Below, piece after piece: positions 1 to 6,300 of a stretch of DNA of 8,545 nucleotides. A program made the position numbers and the translations under genes. Numbering within the stretch: position 1 is the stretch's first letter; every line of letters begins with the position of its first letter. Location: contig WJLK01000095.1 in the NCBI GenBank assembly GCA_014728565.1, positions 1 to 8,545 of the forward strand, given 5' to 3'. Below the pieces are notes generated by a model, which saw only the letters and a program-made list of their open reading frames with translations, was not told the origin of the DNA and ran no database searches. This stretch comes from Candidatus Pacearchaeota archaeon (GTDB lineage: Archaea > Nanobdellota > Nanobdellia > Pacearchaeales > GW2011-AR1).

Positions 1-73
1 TGCATAAATAAGAAATTAAAAATGCAGTTGGAATTCCTGCTAGTAAAATTAAAATATAAATTAAAGCTGACAT
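1..73 (-). CDS. N-terminus of a small membrane protein (partial, runs off the left edge)
   Basis: Reading the minus strand from an ATG at 73 gives an open frame to the window edge, beginning MSALIYILILLAGIPTAFLI and continuing SYLC. Only 24 residues are visible. Almost all are hydrophobic, with a central G-I-P-T, so this looks like a first transmembrane helix or signal anchor. The start is supported by a TTTAAA box about 24 bp upstream (95-100), which fits leaderless transcription, and by the divergent arrangement with the threonylcarbamoyl-AMP synthase gene at 107. No function can be assigned from this fragment. It could be a short chance frame, but frame, start and promoter position agree. 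Confidence 0.55.
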   Translation of the reverse strand, partial: MSALIYILILLAGIPTAFLISYLC

Positions 74-77
74 AATC

Positions 78-85
78 TATTTAAG
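78..85 (+). promoter_or_regulatory. Candidate TATA box for the sua5 gene
   Basis: TATTTAAG is centred about 25.5 bp before the ATG at 107. That is the distance expected if transcription starts at or next to the start codon (leaderless mRNA). No Shine-Dalgarno sequence precedes the ATG. In A+T-rich DNA such boxes can arise by chance. Confidence 0.45.
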
Positions 86-94
86 CTAGATAGG

Positions 95-100
95 TTTAAA
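95..100 (-). promoter_or_regulatory. Candidate TATA box for the leftward membrane-protein gene
   Basis: TTTAAA (self-complementary, inside CTTTTAAACC on the minus strand) is centred about 24.5 bp before the minus-strand ATG at 73. It lies between the other gene's TATA box and start codon, so the two divergent promoters would interleave in a 33-bp spacer. Confidence 0.4.
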
Positions 101-106
101 AGTATT

Positions 107-613
107 ATGAATCTGATTGAAAAAATCAGACAGGGAAAAATTTTTATCTACCCTACTGATACTATTTATGGAATAGGTTGCAATGCTCTTAATAAAAAAT
201 CTATTGAAAAAATAAAAGTCATTAAAAAAAGGGAAAATAAGCCTTTGTCAGTAATTGCTCCTTCTATAGAATGGATTAAAAAAAATTTAATAATAGATAT
301 AGATCTAAAAAAATATCTTCCAGGACCTTACACTCTGTTATTAAAAAAGAAAGATAGGGATTTTTTAAAACATGTTTCAGATAATGAATTGCTGGGAGTA
401 AGAATTCCTGATTGTGATTTCACAGAATTAATACAAAAATCAGAAGTTCCTTTTATTACAACCTCTGTTAATCTGTCAGGAGAACCTCCTGTTAAAAAGA
501 TTTCTGAGATTCCTTTAGAAATAAAAAACAAGATCGATGTTATAGTTGATGTCGGACCTCTTACAGGAAAACCTTCAACACTGGTCATTAATGGTAGGGA
601 GATTAAGAGATAA
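107..613 (+). CDS. sua5: Threonylcarbamoyl-AMP synthase (Sua5/YrdC/YwlC family)
   Basis: This cytoplasmic enzyme makes L-threonylcarbamoyladenylate from threonine, bicarbonate and ATP. KEOPS/Kae1 then uses it to place t6A at position 37 of ANN-decoding tRNAs. The 168-residue protein is essentially a single YrdC domain, the short form without the C-terminal Sua5 domain. Visible family motifs are YPTDTIYGIGC (15-25), KKRENKPLSV (40-49), LPGPYTLLL (71-79), GVRIPDC (97-103), TTSVNLSGEPP (118-128) and GKPSTLV (154-160). The ATG at 107 is right because YPTDT falls at residue 15, as usual. The gene leads a plus-strand series with dtdA 37 bp downstream, so two tRNA-quality functions are paired. No truncation is seen. 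The family assignment is firm. YciO-type paralogues are less likely because the KxR...KPL and SVNLSG motifs are intact. Confidence 0.93.
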   Translation: MNLIEKIRQGKIFIYPTDTIYGIGCNALNKKSIEKIKVIKKRENKPLSVIAPSIEWIKKNLIIDIDLKKYLPGPYTLLLKKKDRDFLKHVSDNELLGVRIPDCDFTELIQKSEVPFITTSVNLSGEPPVKKISEIPLEIKNKIDVIVDVGPLTGKPSTLVINGREIKR

Positions 614-620
614 TCAAAAC

Positions 621-630
621 TTTTTTAATT
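621..630 (+). promoter_or_regulatory. Possible TATA box for dtdA
   Basis: TTTTTTAATT lies just after the sua5 stop codon and is centred about 25 bp before the dtdA ATG at 651. It could give a leaderless dtdA transcript in addition to read-through from sua5. The evidence is weak because the region is A+T rich. Confidence 0.3.
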
Positions 631-650
631 CTATTCTTCCTGCAGATTTC

Positions 651-1448
651 ATGAGATTTGCAATAGCTTATTACAAAAACAATACAGCTGGAAAAAATAT
701 TGTAGAGAGATTTAAGGAACTGGCTTTTACACCTCAAATTCCTGTTATAGAATTAAAAAAAAAGACTATTTATTGTGATGAAATAACAAATTATCCAGAA
801 CTTAAAGAAATAGACCTCCTAGTTTTTGCAAGCACTCATAAATCTGAAAAAGGAAATCCTAGTTTGTCATTGCATGCACCTGGAAATTTCAGAAGTAACG
901 ACTTGGGTGGAAAACCTGGAAAAGTTTCAATGGCTTCTAGTTTTGCTTTAAAATATCTTTTTGAAAAATTAAATAAAAATGCAGAAAAAGCCAGACTTAA
1001 TGAAAATTATGAAATTACTTTAGAAGTAACTCATCATGGTCCTTCTATAAATATTCCCTGTATTTTTATTGAAATAGGCTCTTCTGAATTACAGTGGAAA
1101 GATAAAGAAGCAGCAAAAGTTTTAGCAAAGACAATCCTGTCTTTGCAGGATTTTAAACCTGATGAAAAATGGGTTCCATGCATTGGTATTGGAGGTCCTC
1201 ACTACTGTCCTAACTTTAATAAGATTCAGTTAAAAACCGATTATGCAATATCTCATATAATTGCGCAATATAATCTTCCTGTTACAGAGACAATTATAAA
1301 AGAAGCAGAAATGAAAACAAAAGAGCAGATAAAAAGTGTATTAATAGATTGGAAAGGTTGTGGAAGAAGCGAAGAGAGGCAAAATTTAATAAGTTTGTTG
1401 GAAAAATTAGGATTAAAATATAAAAGAACTTCTGATATTGAGAAGTGA
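651..1448 (+). CDS. dtdA: D-aminoacyl-tRNA deacylase, archaeal DtdA (DTD2/GEK1 family)
   Basis: This enzyme hydrolyses the ester bond of D-aminoacyl-tRNAs mischarged by synthetases, recycling the tRNA and keeping D-residues out of protein. The archaeal/plant family is metal-dependent and unrelated in sequence to bacterial Dtd. With the start at 651 the protein has 265 residues, close to the usual family length, and begins MRFAIAYYKNNTAGKNI, a typical N-terminus. Conserved blocks are HKSEKGNPSLSLHAPGNF (63-80), LEVTHHGPS (124-132), FIEIGSSELQW (139-149) and GIGGPHYCP (179-187). The histidines at 63, 75, 128, 129 and 184 are candidate metal or catalytic residues. The frame stays open upstream to an ATG at 546, but that start would overlap sua5 by 68 bp and add 35 unrelated residues, so it is rejected. 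The downstream DUF362 gene begins 2 bp after the stop, which suggests co-transcription. Confidence 0.92.
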   Translation: MRFAIAYYKNNTAGKNIVERFKELAFTPQIPVIELKKKTIYCDEITNYPELKEIDLLVFASTHKSEKGNPSLSLHAPGNFRSNDLGGKPGKVSMASSFALKYLFEKLNKNAEKARLNENYEITLEVTHHGPSINIPCIFIEIGSSELQWKDKEAAKVLAKTILSLQDFKPDEKWVPCIGIGGPHYCPNFNKIQLKTDYAISHIIAQYNLPVTETIIKEAEMKTKEQIKSVLIDWKGCGRSEERQNLISLLEKLGLKYKRTSDIEK

Positions 1449-1450
1449 AA

Positions 1451-2542
1451 ATGTCTGAAAAAAAATATAAAGTAAGCATAGTTGAATGTTGTTCATATAA
1501 TAACAGAGAAGTAAAAAAAGCACTAGAGCAAAGCCTAAAAAACATTAATTTTAAATTTAAAAAAAATTTAAAAGTACTCATAAAACCCAATGTACTTGGA
1601 GGTTTTGAAAAAGAAAAAGCAATAACAACCCATCCAGTTATTCTAGAGGAGTTATGCAAAATACTAAAAAAACATAATGCAGAGATTTATATTGGTGATA
1701 GTTCTGACAGAGATACAAAAAAAGCCCTTGAAACAGCAGGTTTTTCTTATTTATCAAAATATGGAAAGATAATTCCTTTTGAAGGACTTTCAAAAACATT
1801 TTTTAAAATAAACAATCAAAAAATTCCTCTGCCTGATTTATTAAAAGAAGTGGACATTATAATTAATGTAGCAAAATTAAAGACCCATATTTTGACAAAA
1901 GCAACACTTTCTGTTAAAAACCTATTTGGTTGTATTTCTGGTAAGCTAAAATCAGATTTGCATAAAAAATTCCCACAAGAAGAGAATTTTAGCAGATTAT
2001 TATCTGAACTTGCAGATATAGTAAAGCCGAAATTAAATATTATTGATGGAGTAACAGGAATTGAAGGCAATGGTCCCGGAACTACTGGGAAAATTAAAAA
2101 ATCTAATTTAATAATAACTGGAAAAAATCCTTTTGCATTAGATATTATTGCAAGTGAAGTAATGGGATTTAATCCTTATGATATTTTTACTAACAAATTT
2201 TCAGATATTAATAGAAAAGAAATAGAAGTTATTGGAAAAAAACCAAATTTAAATTTTCAAAAACCCAGATTATCAAAAGCAAATCCTATAATAAGACCTT
2301 TAGTTAATCTTATTCCAAAACCCAAGATTTCATTTAATAAGAATTGCACAAAATGCAAAATCTGCCAAGAAAAATGTCCTGTTAATGCAATAACTATAAA
2401 AGAATTTCCAGAATGTGACCATAAAAAATGCATAAGATGCTTATGCTGCATAGAGGTTTGTCCAAGTAATGCAATTTATTTAAAAGAATCAGGATTAAAA
2501 GAAAATCTAAAGAAGGTTTATAATAAAATAGTTAGTTTTTAA
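1451..2542 (+). CDS. DUF362 domain protein with C-terminal 2x[4Fe-4S] ferredoxin domain
   Basis: The 363-residue protein has an N-terminal DUF362 domain (about 1-265) and a bacterial-type ferredoxin tail (about 290-345). DUF362-like blocks are VLIKPNVLGG (42-51), AITTHPVILEEL (57-68), NVAKLKTH (139-146), SVKNLFG (154-160) and DGVTGIEGNGPG (199-210). The tail carries CTKCKICQEKCP (C299, C302, C305, C309) and CIRCLCCIEVCP (C327, C330, C333, C337), two classical cluster motifs. Extra cysteines lie at 322 and 332. An electron-transfer role is likely from the clusters, but the family's reaction is not known to me and none is assigned. No signal peptide or membrane segment is seen, so it is probably cytoplasmic. 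ATG at 1451 is preferred. A GTG at 1445 overlapping the dtdA stop would add only Met-Lys. The 2-bp gap to dtdA suggests one transcript. Confidence 0.85.
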   Translation: MSEKKYKVSIVECCSYNNREVKKALEQSLKNINFKFKKNLKVLIKPNVLGGFEKEKAITTHPVILEELCKILKKHNAEIYIGDSSDRDTKKALETAGFSYLSKYGKIIPFEGLSKTFFKINNQKIPLPDLLKEVDIIINVAKLKTHILTKATLSVKNLFGCISGKLKSDLHKKFPQEENFSRLLSELADIVKPKLNIIDGVTGIEGNGPGTTGKIKKSNLIITGKNPFALDIIASEVMGFNPYDIFTNKFSDINRKEIEVIGKKPNLNFQKPRLSKANPIIRPLVNLIPKPKISFNKNCTKCKICQEKCPVNAITIKEFPECDHKKCIRCLCCIEVCPSNAIYLKESGLKENLKKVYNKIVSF

Positions 2543-2543
2543 T
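2536..2543 (+). promoter_or_regulatory. Candidate TATA box for the Cys-rich protein gene
   Basis: TTTTTAAT is centred about 26.5 bp before the ATG at 2566 and overlaps the stop codon of the upstream DUF362 gene (TAA at 2540-2542). There is no Shine-Dalgarno sequence in the 23-bp spacer, so a leaderless mRNA is plausible. The T-runs at 2536-2540 and 2553-2557 could equally help terminate the upstream transcript. Confidence 0.35.
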
Positions 2544-2565
2544 ATTATGTAATTTTTATATTATC

Positions 2566-3027
2566 ATGAAATTAAATAAAAATCAGAGGATATTGTTAAT
2601 TGTTTTAATCGTTCTAGTATTAGTTATGATTTTTATATATATTATTGAGAATTTCATTCCTAAAAAAGAAATTAGATTATGCAGTATAGATGCCGACTGT
2701 GAACAGGGGTTTTATTGTAATACCGAAGTTAATCACTGTGAAAAAATTGAAGAAATAAATATTAATGATCCTGTTTGTGGTGATGGAGTTTGCGAGAGTG
2801 GAGAATCACCTGAGGAATTTTGTGGTTCTCAGGCAGGATGTTATGAAAATCCTAATTACTGCCAAGAGGACTGTGAAAAGAATTATGAAACTCCCATCTG
2901 TGGTGATGGAGTTTGTGATAGTAAGGAAATAGATAGATATACTCGTCCTAGTTGTTACGATCAGGGGTGTAGAATGACTGATGAACCAAATCCTAATTAC
3001 TGCCCAGAGGATTGTGATTTAGAGTAA
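2566..3027 (+). CDS. Membrane-anchored cysteine-rich extracytoplasmic protein with two CGDGVC repeats
   Basis: I do not recognise a named family. The 153-residue protein has a basic start (MKLNKNQR), one hydrophobic segment at about 8-29 and a Cys-rich remainder, so it is probably anchored with its bulk outside. It has 16 cysteines, an even number suited to disulfides. A four-Cys unit (C39, C45, C51, C58; CSIDADCEQGFYC) is followed by two six-Cys units. Repeat 1 has C71, C76, C86, C92, C99, C103, and repeat 2 has C112, C117, C130, C135, C146, C150. Each repeat begins CGDGVC and ends NPNYC(Q/P)EDC. The CGDGVCxxxE...CxxDC pattern is common in secreted microbial proteins. Acidic residues between the cysteines could bind calcium, which is a guess. 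It lies last in the plus-strand series and faces korB with a 19-bp gap. Confidence 0.8.
   Translation: MKLNKNQRILLIVLIVLVLVMIFIYIIENFIPKKEIRLCSIDADCEQGFYCNTEVNHCEKIEEININDPVCGDGVCESGESPEEFCGSQAGCYENPNYCQEDCEKNYETPICGDGVCDSKEIDRYTRPSCYDQGCRMTDEPNPNYCPEDCDLE
2776..3004 (+). repeat. Imperfect tandem duplication inside the Cys-rich gene
   Basis: Two 17-bp stretches each occur twice exactly. TGTGGTGATGGAGTTTG is at 2776-2792 and 2899-2915, and AAATCCTAATTACTGCC is at 2847-2863 and 2988-3004. The second is followed by near-identical bases encoding (Q/P)EDC. The copies differ in spacing (123 and 141 bp), so one unit has gained or lost about 18 bp between the conserved ends. Identity at the DNA level as well as in protein suggests fairly recent duplication or gene conversion. 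Confidence 0.75.
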
Positions 3028-3046
3028 AACTATATAATTTTTAGAA
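3028..3046. terminator. Short A+T-rich spacer between convergent genes; possible terminator
   Basis: The 19 bp between the Cys-rich gene and the end of korB contains a T5 run on the plus strand (3038-3042) and no strong hairpin. Archaeal polymerases can terminate at short T-runs, so the spacer may end the plus-strand transcript. Nothing comparable is clear for the minus strand. Confidence 0.25.
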
Positions 3047-3883
3047 TCAATTAATCCCCTTCCAACCAACACCTTTTTCTTTTAGCTTTTTCAGCTGAGG
3101 CCAGTTATCATCCAAAGTAAGCCTAGGTTTCTGGTAGATAACACCTACAGGAATTTTTCCATTTTTGCTGTTATAATCCCATTCATCAGCAAGAGCTTCA
3201 GCTTTTTTCCTGTCTTTATTATCAGGAATTTTATACATCATTTTATCCTTGTTATTAATTTCTGGATTAAATATCAGACAATCCTGAATAATTTCTACAA
3301 ATGAAAATCCTTTATGTTTAACAGCTTTTTCAAGAATTTCTGTTGTATGATTAATATCCCTAGCATTGCATCTGGCAATAAAACTTGCATTTGAAGCTAG
3401 AGCAAGTTTAACAGGATTTAGCGGAATACTAACCTCTCCCATTGGATAAGCCTTGCTTTTAAAACCTTGTTGAGAAGTTGGAGTTGGCTGACCTGTTGTA
3501 AGTGAAAAACTCTGGTTGTCATGAACCACAAGAGTCATATCTGCATTGAATCTTGCTGCATGTATAAAATGAGCAGTTCCTTCTGCATAAGTATCACCAT
3601 CTCCTGCAAATGCAAGCACAGTGAGATTCGGATTTCCTAGTTTAATCCCTAAAGCAGTCGGAATTGTCCTTCCATGCAATCCATAATAACCACTTATATT
3701 AAGATAGTCAAATATTTTTGCATGACATCCTATTCCAGTGGTCATTGCAAAATTTTCATGCTTATAACCTTGCTCAGTGAGTTTGGCAATTGTTCTTTTT
3801 GCAGATTCCAGAATCATGTGATTTGGACATCCAGGACACCATGTTACAGTCTCTTTTGTTCCTAAAATTTTTTTATCAGCCAT
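3047..3883 (-). CDS. korB: 2-oxoacid:ferredoxin oxidoreductase, beta subunit (thiamine diphosphate-binding)
   Basis: This is the catalytic subunit that binds thiamine diphosphate and an iron-sulfur cluster. The complex performs 2-oxoacid + CoA + oxidised ferredoxin to acyl-CoA + CO2 + reduced ferredoxin, reversibly. Motifs in the 278 residues are WCPGCPN (15-21), GIGC (50-53), HGRTIPTALGIK (70-81), the diphosphate/Mg motif GDGDTYAEG (94-102) with N123, and NQSFSLTTGQ (123-132). C16, C19, C53 and C201 match the spacing of the four cluster ligands known in two-subunit archaeal OFORs such as the Sulfolobus enzyme. HGR and LTTGQ resemble 2-oxoglutarate/broad-range enzymes more than pyruvate-specific PorB, so korB is used as a family label. 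The substrate is not proven. The start lies 1 bp after the korA stop, and GAGGA at 3893-3897 is a good Shine-Dalgarno, implying coupled expression. Confidence 0.9.
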   Translation of the reverse strand: MADKKILGTKETVTWCPGCPNHMILESAKRTIAKLTEQGYKHENFAMTTGIGCHAKIFDYLNISGYYGLHGRTIPTALGIKLGNPNLTVLAFAGDGDTYAEGTAHFIHAARFNADMTLVVHDNQSFSLTTGQPTPTSQQGFKSKAYPMGEVSIPLNPVKLALASNASFIARCNARDINHTTEILEKAVKHKGFSFVEIIQDCLIFNPEINNKDKMMYKIPDNKDRKKAEALADEWDYNSKNGKIPVGVIYQKPRLTLDDNWPQLKKLKEKGVGWKGIN

Positions 3884-3884
3884 C

Positions 3885-5402
3885 TTATTTTATCCTCTTT
3901 AGTTGTTTTTTTAATTCATCTGAATTAAAAGGTCTTGCATCATATTTTAGTATTCTTTTTTTAATTGAGGTTCCTGTTTTTTCTCTTAATAGTTTTCCAA
4001 GCTGACCAGTTAGATTATTCTCAACCAAAACAACCTTTTTAGCTTTCTTAATCTCATTTTTTATTTTATCAGATAAGGGTTTTAAATATAATACCTGCAG
4101 GAACTTGTAATCCTCTCCATCTATTGCATCTAAGATTGCTCCTTTTGTTGAACCCCATCCAATAACAAGATTCTTGCTGTTTTTCTTACCATGAATTTTA
4201 ATCATCTCAAATTTCTTGCATTCTTTTTTTATTTCATTATATTTTTTAATTCTCATATCTGCATTTTTTCTTGTAAGTTCTGCATCTTCTGTTGTGTTTC
4301 CAAATTTATCGTGCTCATAACTATTTGCTTTAACAATTCCCTCTCCAGGAACTTTTCTTGTTATCTTAAACTTTAGAGGTTTTTTTGATTCAGAATCAGA
4401 ACTGAACTCAGATTCTGCCAGATGTTTATCACTTAATATTATCGATAGATTCCTGAATTTTTCAGCTAGATAAAATGCCTCGTTAGTTTTTTCAACTGTT
4501 TCTGTAGGATCTCCAGGAGCAATAACAATTCTTGGGAATTCACCATGACCTCCCCTTAATGCAATATCCAGATCTGGCTGAGTGGAATAAGTTGGAACGC
4601 CTGTTCCAGGACCAGGTCTTGATGCAAGATAAACAACCAAAGGAATTTCACTCATCCCCTGCAAACTCAATCCCTCACACATCAAATCATATCCACCTCC
4701 TGAAGTTCCTACCATTGTTTTAGCTCCTGCAAAACTAGCTCCTAGTGCTGAATTTACAACAGATATCTCATTTTCAGCTTCAAAAACCATGTGCTTGTTG
4801 TTTTTCTGCATTCCAGCAAGTTCATGCATAACACCTGTTGCAGGAGTCATTGGATAAGCAATATACAAATCAATACCAGAATTAACAGCCCCTATAGCAA
4901 TAGCTTTGCTTCCTGTCATTATAGATATTTTATTTTTTATTTTTTCTAAATGGAATTTTGTTTTCTCACTATTGTAACCTTTTTCAGCAGATTCATTAGC
5001 CTTTTCATTATGAAACTGGTTTTCAACCTCCTCTATTAATAAAATTTTATCTATCCCCAGTATTTTAATAAGAGCACCTGACTGAGCAACATTTAAATTT
5101 CTTCCTAAGTCTTTGAATTCTTCAAATCCAATCAAAAAACCATTTTTTTTCAACTCTTTTTTATGAATTTTAACAGTAAGCTCATCCATTGCAATTATTC
5201 CATCTAGCTTACTTTCAAAACTTCCAATTTTTTTATCACTTATAGAGAGAATATTGAAATTATGACCTCCTCTTATTAAACTGGGATAATCACGATAATT
5301 AAAAGTATAATAACCATGTTTAACTAAAACATGACTTACTATCTCTGAGATCTTATTAATGCCCTGTCCTGCTTTTCCACCAATTAAAATATTAAGACGC
5401 AT
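3885..5402 (-). CDS. korA: 2-oxoacid:ferredoxin oxidoreductase, fused gamma-alpha subunit
   Basis: The gamma domain (about 1-155) is fused ahead of the alpha domain (about 160-505) in one 505-residue chain, the arrangement of two-subunit archaeal OFORs. Gamma motifs are GGKAGQGI (8-15) and YPSLIRGGHN (39-48). Alpha motifs are GSKAIAIGAVNSGID (164-178), YPMTPATG (183-190), TSGGGYDLMCEG (233-244), RPGPGTGVPT (262-271) and NLTGQLGKLLR (463-473). The substrate-recognition loop, usually YPITPS in this family, here reads YPMTPAT. The gamma part looks short compared with the roughly 180-200 residues common in fused proteins, and a charged, low-complexity linker (about 130-160) joins the domains. No ferredoxin-like (delta) domain is present, so ferredoxin would accept electrons from the beta-subunit cluster. 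The ATG at 5402 follows GAGGTAA at 5413-5419. korB follows after 1 bp. The function is sure, the substrate is not. Confidence 0.9.
   Translation of the reverse strand: MRLNILIGGKAGQGINKISEIVSHVLVKHGYYTFNYRDYPSLIRGGHNFNILSISDKKIGSFESKLDGIIAMDELTVKIHKKELKKNGFLIGFEEFKDLGRNLNVAQSGALIKILGIDKILLIEEVENQFHNEKANESAEKGYNSEKTKFHLEKIKNKISIMTGSKAIAIGAVNSGIDLYIAYPMTPATGVMHELAGMQKNNKHMVFEAENEISVVNSALGASFAGAKTMVGTSGGGYDLMCEGLSLQGMSEIPLVVYLASRPGPGTGVPTYSTQPDLDIALRGGHGEFPRIVIAPGDPTETVEKTNEAFYLAEKFRNLSIILSDKHLAESEFSSDSESKKPLKFKITRKVPGEGIVKANSYEHDKFGNTTEDAELTRKNADMRIKKYNEIKKECKKFEMIKIHGKKNSKNLVIGWGSTKGAILDAIDGEDYKFLQVLYLKPLSDKIKNEIKKAKKVVLVENNLTGQLGKLLREKTGTSIKKRILKYDARPFNSDELKKQLKRIK
3893..3897 (-). promoter_or_regulatory. 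Shine-Dalgarno sequence of korB
   Basis: GAGGA on the minus strand lies 9 nt before the korB ATG (3883), inside the last codons of korA. This supports translation of korB as an internal cistron of a korAB mRNA. Confidence 0.65.
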
Positions 5403-5412
5403 TTAAAATAAA

Positions 5413-5457
5413 TTACCTCATTTTATTATTAAAAAAAACCAAAGACAGTTTTTAAAT
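5413..5457 (-). promoter_or_regulatory. Putative korAB promoter and leader (TATA box plus Shine-Dalgarno)
   Basis: ATTTAAAAA on the minus strand (5449-5457) is a TATA-like box that would place transcription start near 5427. A leader of about 25 nt would then carry the Shine-Dalgarno GAGGTAA (5413-5419), whose GAGGT ends 12 nt before the ATG at 5402, slightly far. A second A/T-rich box near 5428-5435 could serve a leaderless start. The Shine-Dalgarno makes the leadered option more likely. The 70-bp spacer after the LamG stop contains no gene. Confidence 0.4.
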
Positions 5458-5472
5458 CTTATCCTTTAAATC

Positions 5473-6300
5473 CTAATTCTGATTAATATAAATAGCTTTT
5501 ACTTCAGCAGGAGTTAATGCTTTGTTGAATATCATGACTTCATCTATTGTGCCGTTAAAAGACTTAACAGTATCTCCTGCCCAACCATCTCCATAAGGAA
5601 ATCTTGTTCCAATTGTAAGAGGTCTATTATCATCTCCATCCGAGGGATTCCAATCTGTTATGCTATGAGTCCCTTCTTTTACTTTTATTCCATCAATATA
5701 TATTTTTACCTGTTTTGAAGAATCAACAGTTCCAGCAATATGATGCCACTCTTGTTTTGAAATAGAATTATCAGTTTCAAGATTGTACGATTCAAGACCA
5801 TCAATTCGGATTCTTATTCTACTATCACTAAGAAATCTTATATAATAATTATAGTCTCCCCAAGTATTCCAAGGCTTACTAATAAACTGCCCCTCTCCTT
5901 CATCAGCATTAACCTTTATCCAAACAGCAAGAGTCATATTCCATCCATCATACCTTAACTCAGGAGTATCATCTTTATTATAATAAACTTCTACATAATC
6001 ATTAATACCATCAAATTTTAGTGCTTGATTTTCAACACCTTCTATATATTCAGGATTAGGATTATTTTGAAGTATCCCATCATTATTCCCAACTGAATCT
6101 TCGACATTATTTTCAAACTTCCACCAACTTACTAGATTATCTGGAATCTCATTTTTCTTTAAATTTTTTCCTTCAACTTCTAATCCTGTTTTACTCCCAA
6201 AAACAGGAACTACAGAAACACCTACTATTTTCTTACTGCTGTTTATCTCTTCAGGAGTTATTTCAAAAGTTCTTTTTTCCTGTGCTGTTGGAATATTCTC
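5473..6300 (-). CDS. LamG (concanavalin A-like) domain portion in the -1 frame
   Basis: This frame runs from the shift point to TAG at 5473-5475, 275 residues beginning ENIPTAQEKRTFEITPEE. A linker of about 50 residues leads to the LamG_3-type domain: LVSWWKFENN, a DGIL turn, ALKFDGINDYVEV, TLAVWIKVN, EWHHIAGTVD, VKIYIDGIKV and FNGTIDEVMIFNKAL. These are the strands and the end signature of secreted LamG lectin-like domains that bind glycans or proteins and often calcium. The only ATG inside (5937, Met within NMTLAVW) lies in the middle of the domain and would remove its first strands, so an independent 154-residue start there is unlikely. The portion needs the pilin-like N-terminus for export. 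Confidence 0.65.
   Translation of the reverse strand, partial: ENIPTAQEKRTFEITPEEINSSKKIVGVSVVPVFGSKTGLEVEGKNLKKNEIPDNLVSWWKFENNVEDSVGNNDGILQNNPNPEYIEGVENQALKFDGINDYVEVYYNKDDTPELRYDGWNMTLAVWIKVNADEGEGQFISKPWNTWGDYNYYIRFLSDSRIRIRIDGLESYNLETDNSISKQEWHHIAGTVDSSKQVKIYIDGIKVKEGTHSITDWNPSDGDDNRPLTIGTRFPYGDGWAGDTVKSFNGTIDEVMIFNKALTPAEVKAIYINQN

Noticed and set aside
546..650. Upstream ATG (546) as the start of the deacylase gene
   Set aside because: It would overlap sua5 by 68 bp and add 35 residues with no family resemblance. MRFAIAYYKNNTAGKNI from 651 is the expected N-terminus and has a TATA-like box about 25 bp upstream.
1445..1450. GTG at 1445 as start of the DUF362 gene
   Set aside because: It adds only two residues and overlaps the dtdA stop. 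The ATG at 1451 is the simpler start, although translation from the GTG cannot be excluded.
1816..2070. Open frames on the strand opposite clear genes (for example opposite the DUF362, korA and korB genes)
   Set aside because: They lie wholly within genes with strong family motifs and show no recognisable protein features of their own.
5413..5421. Three-codon minimal ORF (ATG AGG TAA, minus strand) just upstream of korA
   Set aside because: It coincides with the Shine-Dalgarno GAGGTAA and is most simply explained by it. There is no further evidence for a regulatory start-stop element.
5473..5937. Independent 154-residue LamG gene starting at the ATG at 5937
   Set aside because: The frame stays open upstream to 6300 and encodes the first strands of the LamG domain (LVSWWKF...ALKFDGINDYVEV). 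This Met is internal and no promoter or export signal precedes it.
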